DNA from: Neelides folsomi
Lineage: Eukaryota > Arthropoda > Collembola > Neelipleona > Neelidae
Direction: 5' to 3'
NCBI GenBank assembly: GCA_034687125.1
Contig: JAQGBZ010000077.1
Coordinates: forward strand, 124,001 to 188,000
Length of the DNA: 64,000 bases
Shown one piece after another: positions 1-10,580 of the stretch (positions are counted from its first letter, which is position 1; each line of letters begins with the position of its first letter). Under the pieces are notes generated by a model, which did not search any database, was not told the origin of the DNA, and saw nothing but the letters and a program-made list of their open reading frames with translations. A program made the translations under genes and the position numbers.

Positions 1-127
1 GATCGTAAAATTATAAAAAATTATATATTTCATCCTTCATTGTAAATTAGATTTTTTAATTGTAAATGACAATTTTTCCCAGCATTTTCTGAAACATTTT
101 GGCTGTTTTACTTGATAATCTGGCAAG

Positions 128-1569
128 ATGGAAGTTTGTAAATCAAGATTATTTATACCGTTCTATATTGCATTTCTTTTATCAATCGGAATAGTCTTAA
201 AACATTTTGAACTTGTTGAAGCTCAAGTAAGTTGTGTACCTATCTATATATCTGTAATATGTATTCGATTATTGATAAACGTAACAGTATTAAATACGTT
301 AAAATAATTATTGAGGGTCCAGGAGGAATTACGGATTTTGAAATTACTCCATTGGATTCAGAAAATGAGTTCAGTCTCTCTTTCACTTATACTAAACATG
401 AAACTGATCCAGATGAAAAACGTAAGATTTCCAGCATGGACACATTATTTACATACCTAACATTATGGTTTCATATTAATTTATGATTTTCTATGTCATA
501 TTTCCTATTTTAGCACTTCGCTATTACATTTACGGAGCAAACACATTAGATGATATGGAAAATGGGAACAGAGATTTGTTTTTGCAGGTTAATAGCCCAA
601 AAGAACCTGGTATGAAGGAATCATTCAATTTAAACATTTTCGACGCTGATGATGAGCAGATGTATTTTCAGATCATTGCTATATCTTCTAATGGGGATGT
701 ATGATAACAATATGCAATAAATGTATAAAACCTTTGTATTACATTCTGTATTTGACATTTAAACTTTCTTTTATAGATTGTTCCTTCCAACAAAGTTGAA
801 GTTAATGAAATCAAACTTCCAAGTGTTGAAAGTCCACAAGTTTTAATTAGAGAAATCAACAGTGCAACTTTTGAAGCCAATATTACTGTACCCTTGATTA
901 AGCATGCAAATTATGATGCAAAAGGTATGAAATACATGCAATTGATAATATATCATACTTAATATTTAAGTAAAATGATTGATGATTGATCTTTGGTTTT
1001 ATAATAAAAAATACATCTTGATTAATAGTGTCCAAATTTCTGATATTTGGTTCTGACAATAAGACTGTTGGAGTTGACTCCGAGTTTTTGGTTCAATTGA
1101 ACAATCGTAAAGCCCCAGGAGATAATAACATTGTGATTGTTAATGTCGATGTTCCAACAAATTCAAAACTATATTATATCAGTGTCGCTCCAGTTTATCA
1201 AAAATATAGATCAGAAGTAATATTTACCAATATAATTATGCATTTGATGTGACAATCATGGCATAAAATGCCGCTATCATAGCTTATTCCACATGAGTTT
1301 TAATTTTAAAGTGTCTAACCTAATTATTTATTAAATTTTCATTTTAGTGGGATACGCATTTAATTATCAACCGAACTGAAGATTTGACAACGATTCAGAC
1401 AACCGAAGAAACGACGGTTTACTATGAAGCAGATGAAAGTGATGACACACCTTGGATTAAAACTACAGTCGGAATTATTACCGTTTGTGCAGGAGTGGCA
1501 GTTGTTCTTGCTGCCGTTCTTGCACTCCATTTATTTATCAAAAACAGGAAGAAAAAGAGCTTTGTTTAA
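128..1569 (+). CDS. CLCA C-terminal-domain-like type I membrane protein
   Basis: Proposed exons: 128-226, 316-421, 514-698, 777-924, 1029-1216, 1348-1569; all phases agree and give 315 aa. Residues 1-33 look like a signal peptide ending VEAQ. Next come two beta-rich segments. The first (about 34-130) resembles the fibronectin-like C-terminal part of calcium-activated chloride channel regulators: an RYYIYGANTLDD strand, a NSPKEPGMKESFNLNIF strand and a FQIIAISSNGD strand match that fold's order of landmarks. The second (about 140-240) repeats a similar pattern. A threonine-rich stalk, one hydrophobic helix (about 282-305) and a short basic tail (KNRKKK) follow. The metalloprotease and VWA domains of full CLCA are absent. 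The exon 2 acceptor (ATTGAG) is weak, and exon 1 could instead be internal to a gene extending left of the window. The role is inferred only: a cell-surface or adhesion protein. Confidence 0.62.
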
Positions 1570-1586
1570 CCTTGTGAATTAAAACT

Positions 1587-1592
1587 AATAAA
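1587..1592 (+). promoter_or_regulatory. polyadenylation signal of the CLCA-like gene
   Basis: AATAAA lies 18 nt after the stop codon at 1569 in the short convergent gap before the kinase-etherase gene. Confidence 0.6.
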
Positions 1593-1923
1593 GACCTATA
1601 ATACTAACTACTTTATATTGAAACTTATAATAATACAGGCCATATCTTGGGTGTTAATATTAACTACACCACAATTACATAAATGATATATTATATTTTA
1701 TTAGTACATAATGTGTACTCGTACATATTTTATAATACAGTTACAAATGATACAATTTATTAGATTTACACAAGCTCTTTTTCAATTCTTCAAATTCGTA
1801 AATTACCTACTTAGGTAAGGTTAAATGCATTTAGGATTAAATGTTCTTATAATATTAATTATTACAAATTAGGGTTTCAATAAAACCAAAAATACCTATA
1901 TTGTAAATTTAATGTTAAAACAA

Positions 1924-4332
1924 TTAAAAATGGTTCAATGACGGAAATTTTTCTCGAAGGATATCAACACTCTTCCTTATGTCGAAATCGTTTTGTTCGA
2001 CGACGGCCCTCACCGTTTCAATGTCCACCTTGCCGTCTAGAATTGTAAATACAATTCTTTGAGCTCTGTCTTTCAACTTGGCATTAACTGGGTTAAGATC
2101 AACCATAAGATTCTCTAAACATTTTCCATATTGAACCATCGAGAGGGTCGTAAGGATGTTGAGAACAAGTTTTGTTCCTGACCCGGCCTTTAATCTTGTT
2201 GACCCAGTGAGGATCTCAGGTCCAGCAGAAACACAAATTAAATGGTCAAGAGTCAATTTCATTTCTAAATAAGGATTAAAGTAAAGCAGAGCTGTTGTTG
2301 CTCCTGCACATTTAGCTCCATATAATGCCCCCCATACGAAAGGTGTTGTTCCTGAAGCCGCAATTCCTATTTAATTAACGATAATTTTATCATTATTAAA
2401 TTACAAGAAAATTGATTATCATCATAAAATAGTAATTTAGAATTATTATGGATTACCAATTACTACATCATTAGAGCAGAGATTCATTTCTTCAACCGCT
2501 TCAACACCTTTAGACACATAATCCTCAGCACCTTCCACAGATTTAAATACTGCAGGTTTTCCTCCAGCTGAAAATAAGAAAAAATATAAAAATCTTTCGA
2601 TTTTTAAGTTTTTGACTAATAATGATAATTGTAGTAAATATTTCTACCAATAATTCCTTGAACCCAATTCGGTGGAGCTTTAAATGTCGGAGGGCATTCA
2701 CTTGCATCCAAAATTCCGAGTCGGCCACTCGTCCCAGCTCCTACATAAATGAGCCTTCCAGAATTCCTGTATGCATTCGTGATCTTCTTAACAAGAATTT
2801 CAATCGTTTCTTTATGCTCGGCAATTTTGGCATGAATATTGGACTCTTCGTTGAGCATCAGGTCAACTCCCTCCGGTATGCTCATGGTGTCCAACTTGAA
2901 CGATTTTGGATTCCTCTCTTCAGTAAGGGAAAGTTGGGTCTTTATTGGAAGTACAAGTTTCCGCAATTCTTCTTCGCTCATCCTCACACTTCTCATCCGG
3001 GTAAAATCTCCTTTCCCTTCCCATACATTTTGGAGTTTGCGGAAGGCTCCATGAACTGTTTCTTCTAAAATGGCAAATGTGATTTTCACAGATGGGCCAA
3101 GCTCAGCTTCCAACATTTCTCTCAATTCTTGAGAAAACCGGACGTTTTTGGTAAGGACACTTCCAGTTAATCCAATTTTAACTTTAATTGGCTCGGTGTA
3201 TGATGAGCCGCCGAGTTTCCTGACAAGAGCTGAAGCATCTGCCACGATGTTCCGAAGGGCTGATTGAACAATATGGTCAGAGATCTCATTCCCCTTTCGG
3301 GCTTCAAAATCTTGAGTGATGAGTTCACATATTGAAGCGATGGAATCAGGGGACGCTGAAAGCGTCCAGTCTGTCAACTCGGACAATTTTCCAAGACCCA
3401 AACGGGCATAAATTCTTTCAAGGAGTTCGGATTCACCCTTGTACTCGAATTCCGTCACAGCTTTTCTTAGGCCTTTGTGACCGATGAAATATGCCGACCC
3501 GTGGCTTCCTAAAATTTTCCCATGGCCGCCTATTTTAATTACTTCCTTTGTATCCACATTTGTTCCATAACAAACGGACCCGGTTCCGGAAATAATTATC
3601 ATTCTCACATTCACATCCGTGTAATCGTCGAGACATGACAATGATATTTCAGAATCTCCTCCGGTCCAGATTTCTTCTAAATTGTCCCAGACTTTATTCA
3701 CAAGTTCTCGAACAATCTGAAAATAATTTTAATTAATCAAAATTAATCGTTTATTTTAGTATGAATCTTATCAGAATGAAAAATTATTAACATTTATAAT
3801 AAAGGAATTGAACGTTTAACCGGCGTCATTTAAAGTGCTAGCAAACTAAATAGCTAATTATCAATATTATTTATCATAGTTTAGCGAACATACAAACCAA
3901 TAGGTTTAAATTCTTGGTAGAAAGAATACATTAAAAAGGTAAATGTATTCATATCTCATTTTATTTTATAGCAAAGAAATTATAATAACTTTTTTAATCC
4001 TCAAGTTATTTATTTTCTACTCCTTAAATATACGTATAGCATGTGGTTTGGTTTAGTTTTATTAACTATACTCCTATGTATTCATAAAGTTAATGTCGAC
4101 TTACATTTTTATCCTCAAGGGTGGCGAGGCCAGCCATGCCAATTGCGACTCTTCTAACATTGCCATTGACCTTACTCTTTATCGCACGAAGAAATTCTTC
4201 AAGCTTGTTCGGATTCGGATCCCTTTGAATGAATTTGTAATTTCCAGGGCCAAAGGTATATTTCTTCGTGGGTTCGGATTCTAACACCGCCACAGAGTGA
4301 CTTCCTCCACACTCGATCGCAAGGGACGTCAT
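1924..4332 (-). CDS. Fused BadF/NAGK-type sugar kinase and MurQ-type N-acetylmuramic acid 6-phosphate etherase
   Basis: Exons in coding order: 4332-4105, 3716-2648, 2567-2457, 2366-1924; phases agree and give 616 aa. Residues 1-310 form a BadF/BcrA/NAGK-type ATPase: an N-terminal IECGGSHS phosphate loop, a GMAGL strand, an Asp pair at 106-107, ISGTGS at 118-123 and GSHGSAYFIG near 146. NAGKs usually have DE where this has SH at 147-148. Residues from about 335 form a MurQ SIS-domain etherase, with LTEERNP, YVGAGTSGRLGILDASECPP, VEGAED, PEILTGSTRLKAG and NLMVDLNPVNAKL. Glu416 and Glu447 align by spacing with Glu83 and Glu114, required in E. coli MurQ. The tail resembles the UBA-like end of MurQ. 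Bacterial MurQ releases D-lactate from MurNAc-6-phosphate, giving GlcNAc-6-phosphate; related kinases phosphorylate GlcNAc or MurNAc. A single-protein kinase plus etherase route is inferred. The intact glutamates argue against a GCKR-like regulator. Confidence 0.93.
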
Positions 4333-5859
4333 TGTTCGGTTAATTTACCTAATAAAATGAGTAGTCAACAGAGAATCCTCCGGTTAAAATCCTTCCAACT
4401 TCAAAAACTTAATGTTGGAAGCGGTCAAAGGAAAAGGAAACGTTGCCTAATTCTCGTTTAAACCACGCTTCGCTATTGTCTTTGATTCTGTAAATCAGCC
4501 TGCGGTTTGCGAACCTAGGTTGTGGTCGTGGATTTGTTTATAAAAACTTGTCGATTGTAAATCTTGTCACTTCAGCTTACACTTGTACACATCAAAACTC
4601 AGAAGGGAGATAGACTGTATGTATGAACTTATATTCCTCCACATTCATTTCCAAGTATCTTATTTATGATGATAGTAAGATGTCTACAGTCTTTTAATCT
4701 TTAACGATGAATAGTAATACAAACGTTATATGACTCCACTCCCTTGTACTGGTCTAGTACATAGATATATTATATATTAAAAGTGGCTCAATATAATGGC
4801 TATATATCCACAAACTATATCTAGCTTATGTATGTAAGTATGTCTTTCAAATTGTAAGGGCACTGTGACAAATGAATTTATGCTAACTACTAACTAATGG
4901 AAGCCTCACTTTACGTATCTGAATAGGTCGTATAGTTTTATTGGTAAATGGGAGAAATTCTTTTATCTTTCTTAAGTTACTTGACTCTTCTAAATTAAGA
5001 AGGTTCATTGAAATAAAACTTGATAGAAATTGTCAGTCAAATGGGATTCTCAATCTGATGTAGACCTTTACGTATAAAATATATTTTATTAGAGGTTACG
5101 CTAAGCAAATGAGTCTTTACAACCAAAAGAAAATAATTAAAATAAGAGTGGATCAAAAGACTTATTGAATGTAAATATTGGTAAGTGTTGATGCTTTTAT
5201 ATTAAAACATAAGCATTGGCTTATAAGCGTTCAAATATCATTACTTCATTACAAACTTAATTTCCTTTATCGCATATTGTTCTTATGCATTTATAGCTTA
5301 TCTTTCATACGATTGCTTTTACATTTCGCTATAATAAATAAGACACGCTTTACAATATTATAAAGTTATATGAAAGCTACATATTTAATGTTGAAATAAG
5401 TAAATCCCATGAGTATCGCCAAATGTATGATATTGGATAAATAAGTATGTATCATGCTATATATCTTGCATTATATTGTAAGCATAACTATCCTACTAAA
5501 TATATCTATTTATATGTATAAAACATGGTTCAAGCGTTTTTTGTATTGATTCATATTAGCATGTGACTGACTTGAAAATGAGGCATAAATGATTCATATT
5601 ACTCTTATATTAATGTCGATGATTTAAGATATATTTATAGAATTTATATAGCCGTGTTTGACGTTCTTCTTTTATACTTTAAACAAAATATTTAAATATT
5701 TATATAAACCATTTAATATTTATTCATGATAGATGAATCCATGTATTTATAATAAATAACTCATGGAGTCAGTCTGGTAATCTGGAGAAGATAACCAAAA
5801 TCATGGATGATAAATGAGGGAAGCTAAGATTACAAAGTGGAAAATTTGTTGTCGAGAAT
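4333..5859. other. Intergenic gap, kinase-etherase 5' side to symporter 3' end
   Basis: This 1.5-kb AT-rich stretch should hold the kinase-etherase promoter and the symporter 3' UTR (both genes are on the minus strand). I see no conserved coding segment, only short chance ORFs. Confidence 0.5.
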
Positions 5860-8800
5860 TTATTCATTGGAGCCTCTGTCATCATGTTGTGTCTCTTTGG
5901 CGAGACATGACGAGAGATGAGTGCCAGGGAGCAACTTTTCCCATAGAGCGAGGACAGGGAGGCTCAGAGCTTCCCTCTTCACACCCTTTGACTCCACTCC
6001 CCATTTCCGAATGGCCAAGCTGCTCAAGAGACCCAAGACAATCGACAATACTGACCCAAGAAGAGAATTCCACAAATATGACATGCTGAGGATCCTAATC
6101 CCTCCGCTGTCATCTCTTTCTTTCCACGCTTTCCCTGGGAAACTCTCATATTCCTCTGATATGCATTCTTCGGTTGACAGAGGAAGCCGTTGGTCCGGAA
6201 GTTCTGATGCTTCCAAGTAACCCGCTATTGAATATGAAGCCATGATTCCAAAGGTCGAGAGCATTCCAATGATGGCTCCTCTTGTGTTGGCCCAAGGGAA
6301 GAAAATGCCTTTGATATAAAATTTTAAAAATATCGTTAATTATTGCATTTGCAGTTTAATCATATCTAATGTAATGCATTCTCGGTTAAGCCGAATGAAC
6401 TTTTCAAATGTTTAAAGGTAAGTAACAAATAGTAAATTTCAAAATCAAATATCACTACCTAAATGTGTATTATAATCATAATTTGTAAAAATAATGAGCA
6501 CATTAAATACAATCACATAAAGTCTAAAACTTCTTATATTACTCATTTCAATCATTGAACAATGGCATTATTACGTAATTCAGAATTGTCATCAGATTTT
6601 TCAGAAAAAAAGCTATGAATAAGGTAATTCTGGACAAATATTTACAAAACTCAAGCTGAGATATTTAATATATTTCATTCATTTTTATATAAATATTGAA
6701 TCAGATTCATTTTATCATTTTCTTTCATTCTTGTTAAAGTGACGATCAATAGAGGATATTTACCTAATGAAAACACGCCAAAAACTGGGCCAATGATAAT
6801 TCCGAGAAGGCTCGAGGTCGCCTTTAAAGATAAGAAACGTTTGAGTTAAGCGTAACATTTGGAACTAACCGTTAATGGGTAATTAAAAGTTAGATCTTAC
6901 TGGCAATATATTTCCCATCTTTTCCACAGCGAATACAAACAAATAAGAAAGAACTCCAAAGATTGCAGAGTTAACTTTAGATATTAGCGATAATTGAGTA
7001 TCATTTAATTTAGGATACAATTTGTTGACATAATCATAAGTCGTAATTGAAGCCAAAGCAGTGATTCCACTAGAGAGAGTACTGTAAAATACAGTAATAA
7101 TAGTAATACATATTTTAATATAAATCAATCTATACTTGAGTGTGATAATAAAGATAAACTGAGGATGAAATAAATAAGAAACCTCATGCTGGCACAAACG
7201 AGACCAGCTACAAAAAGGCCAAGAAGTCCATTGACATCTCTTGTCGTTTCTTCTACAAAATGAGGAACTAGTTGATCTGACTTGGATACTATCTGGAAAG
7301 ATAAGAATTATGAGGTCAAAATTGTCAGTTATTTCAATATTAACCAAAATATCAAATATATCAAATATCAAGTATATCGAAATAATATTTACGTATAGGA
7401 GAATTTTATGGAGAAAGTTGAATTAATAATTATGTTAGGCTTGCCTTTGCAGTTATCGGATCACAATTATGATATTTGGCAAATATAACCAATCCGGCAA
7501 ATAGACAAAGACCCACAATTACAACAAGCCCAATTAAGTTTATAAATAAGGCTCTAGAAGTCAAAATGGACATAAAATGGTTAATTGTTGTGTTATTTAC
7601 AAGTATTATATTATTTTGTTGGATATTATACCTTCTTGCTATTTTTATATTTGGCATTGAAAGAAATCTTTGTACTTGAATTTGAGTTGCAGCATAAAAC
7701 GGTATACTAAAAAATATGTTTATTATAGGAAGTCATAATATAATGCCATGTTTCAATCCTTGATTTTAAGATCAATGACATTTTATGAATTTCTTACAAA
7801 AAGAAATATCCTCCAATAATACTCGTCCATACAGTATGCCTTGTTCTCGGATCAGGGTCAAAACTAAAGCATTTAATTTATATAATTTTGTACACAACTT
7901 ATGGTTAGGTAAGTAATAAACGACATGTAATCTTATAAGATAAACTTAATTATCAATCGTCAAACTTTAAAAATTCAACTCGTCCTCCTTCCTCGGCTCT
8001 TTTCCAAATAACAGAAAGTCCTCCAATATCCGAAACTCCTTTGATTGTAATGGCTGTTAGTGAGGCTAACATTATAAAAGCTTGGAGAACGTCTGTCCAC
8101 AACACAGCTTTCAATCCTCCCTATATTATAAAGAGAAAAGCATATTTCATATTCTTGGTTTAAGAACTACTATACAGGGTGAGTCTAAAGTCGTTTCCGA
8201 TTCTGAATCCGAAAAGATTAGAAATCGGAAACGACTTTAGACACACCCTGTACGCATATTTTATTCATGGTCAATTCAGTAATTACATAATTTATTAATG
8301 TTTATTATTTTAAGTGAAGTTAATATTATTTTATGTCACTTGCCAAAGATGAATAAAATATGCAAACTAAATAAATAATCCCAGTGGTCAATTTGGTGCT
8401 GATTCCGGTGACTTGATTTATGGCGAGAGCTGGAGCATATACAGCAATTGCCATTGAAGCAACGATGTGGATTAGACCCAAGAGTGAAATAACAAAACGA
8501 AGAGATTTGTCAAACCTAATTTCAATATACTACACAATTTATTGTCACAATTGCATGTTATTGTTTTACCTCATAAGCCGACTTGATATTTAAATTGAAA
8601 TAAACGGGGATGTAGAGGTAAGCGAGACTAAGGTTAAATGGAATGAAACTCAAAATGATGAAGATGTATTGAGTTCCATACAAGTATATTTCAACAGGAT
8701 ATCCGAGAAGCGTTATTGCAGAAACTGCACTGTAAAAATGTAGTTTCAATTTTTAATTAACTTTTGGTAATAATATTCGCATGTAATGGGACTCTCATAT

Positions 8801-9009
8801 ATACGGTCTGTAAGGTTATAATTTTTCTACCTGCACATTAGTGAAAGTGCTACTGGAAAAGAAGACATTTGGCTATTGGCCATAAGGAACTCTTTGGTTG
8901 TTTTTTGTTTCGACCCGAAAAATCCATAAAATACACCAATACCCACCGATGAAAGAAGAGTTAATATAAATATTGTATAATCTAGCCAGTGAAGATCTCG
9001 CTCCGCCAT
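5860..9009 (-). CDS. SLC5 sodium:solute symporter (monocarboxylate/multivitamin transporter-like)
   Basis: Eleven exons: 9009-8831, 8729-8570, 8529-8344, 8120-7966, 7863-7798, 7706-7632, 7553-7445, 7292-7183, 7081-6901, 6821-6764, 6308-5860; 575 aa, the usual SLC5 length. The protein starts MAERDLHWLDYTIFI, entering the first membrane helix. SLC5 landmarks in order: LGYPVEIYLYG, YAPALAINQVTG, GGLKAVLWTDVLQ (the family signature), NFDPDPRTRHTVW, QVQRFLSMP, CDPITAK, LPxxF-type GLLGLFVAGL and MSTLSSGITALASITTYD. These are typical of the SLC5A5/A6/A8/A12 branch, which imports iodide, biotin/pantothenate or lactate-type anions with sodium across the plasma membrane. The substrate cannot be told from sequence alone. 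The exon 3 and exon 7 donors are GC rather than GT, and intron 3 holds a small MITE. The C-terminal tail after the last helix is charged and cytosolic. Confidence 0.95.
8173..8252. mobile_element. 76-bp TA-flanked mariner-like MITE in symporter intron 3
   Basis: Two near-perfect inverted arms of about 31-35 bp face each other: CAGGGTGAGTCTAAAGTCGT on the left and its counterpart ending ACACACCCTG on the right. TA dinucleotides flank the element at 8173-8174 and 8251-8252, as expected for Tc1/mariner target duplications. It has no coding capacity, so it is a non-autonomous or solo-hairpin element. Confidence 0.85.
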
Positions 9010-10580
9010 TTAAATATATTTTGTGAATATTTTACAAATTCAATTTTAAAAAGACTAGTTATTTGCCTATATTTAATGCTCAACTAAAAACTAATAAATA
9101 TAAGCCCATTAATTGTAAGTCCGTGCAGCTCGACCTTCTTGATTTGATTTAACAATGAAAACTTTTAATAACTTTATATTGTTAATCCCAAGATAATCAA
9201 TCTGATATGCTTTATAGTTTTATCTAGTGCTATTTATCTTTCGATAGATTAAATGTACATAATTAAGTTGTGGCACAATAATAAAATATGCATGTAACAA
9301 TATGTTACATTTCAGATTATCCCAACTCAGTTAAACATTAATCGAGATATTCAATTTGGCACTTATATAAATATAATAGGCATTAGTTTTTGAAGCCAAA
9401 TAACAAATAAAATTAAAGAGTTACGATTTTCTCATGGAGAACGTACACATACCCATGTTGTATAAAGTGCGAAATTATTAAGAATGTTTCATTAAATTGT
9501 AATTGACAGCGATACTTACGATACGATACGATTTTGAATAATCCATTTCATTTCAGTATTATCTCTTCAGAGTTACCATTTTCTGTTAGTTGGTAATAAG
9601 AGTTATAAGCAAGCATCATTTGAATGAATGAATTTTTCAAGATTAGCAGAAAAGCAGAACAATGGGAGTCTGGGATTGATCAGGAATCAGGATATACTTA
9701 AGTTAAATATCCATTGATTAACATTTTTGAGTAGAAAGCATGCTTATCCAATGTGAGTAAAAATTAGTTTTTTATTTTACCTTTCTTATATGGTGAACTT
9801 GACAAAGCGTCAAGATGACATTCTCAGCTTTCATTACTTTCAATCTCCTCAGAGGCTCCAGAGACCGGTTGAGCAGGTCATTAAAACATTTGGCCTTCGA
9901 TGGGTTGTAAATGGTGTAAATAAAAATACAAATTAAATGTTCGATTTGTTTTACTAGTATTTCGATAAGTTATGCAAGAGATTAACATGCTGATAGTTAA
10001 TGAATTCAAAGGGAAAGGCATTTTTCCAAGAAAGTGAAGAACATGAATGTTTTAAATAATTAAAGTCGGATTTCTTAATTGGTCAAAGAAAAAAAATTGG
10101 GCAATTAAACTTCTAATTTTCCAATATAGTTATATGTAATACAATACATACATAGCATACACATAAAATATAAAATACTAAAAATTAATATAATTTAATA
10201 TTTATACTCATATGCGAAATTGATATTATGCCTGTATTGTATTGATCTACAAAATAGACTATTTAATAATGTTCAATCACTAATGAATATAATATTGTAT
10301 AATGATAAATACCTAATGATCTCTATCCAAAATAACGATCGCTTCATGTGGAATAAGAGAATATTCATAGAGCGACAACTAAATTTGGAGAACCGAACAG
10401 GTCGTTTCAAATCTCCCTTTGAAAGTAGTTATTTAATTTTATTAATTAGAACATTTAAATATAATAAAAAATTATTACAACAATCAACAAATATAAATTA
10501 TGACAGACTATAATTTCAAATAGATTGGTCTTTCAATCATTTAACATTTGTATGATATCTGTTTAAATTTAACGATAAGA
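9010..10580. other. Divergent intergenic region, symporter / FAM91A1
   Basis: This 1.57-kb gap separates two genes transcribed away from each other and should contain both promoters. It is AT-rich, with a short GATAC-type run near 9516-9533 (ACGATACGATACGAT). No conserved coding sequence was recognised; the 97-aa ORF at 10220-10513 has AT-driven composition and no family resemblance. Confidence 0.5.

Noticed and set aside
2622-3068. 148-aa plus-strand ORF
   Set aside because: It is antisense to the kinase-etherase exon 2 and shows no family features.
1924-4332. Bacterial contamination as the source of the MurQ-like gene
   Set aside because: The frame is interrupted by three spliceosomal introns with good splice sites and lies between animal genes in the same base composition.
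1924-4332. Calling it glucokinase regulatory protein (GCKR)
   Set aside because: GCKR has two SIS modules and lacks the catalytic glutamates; this protein has a kinase half and keeps both glutamates.
1924-9009. Functional cluster of the kinase-etherase with the adjacent SLC5 transporter (lactate or sugar import)
   Set aside because: Same strand, but separated by 1.5 kb with independent structure; animal neighbours are rarely functionally linked, and the substrate is unknown.
10220-10513. 97-aa ORF upstream of FAM91A1
   Set aside because: AT-driven composition, no motif and no splice partners; probably chance.
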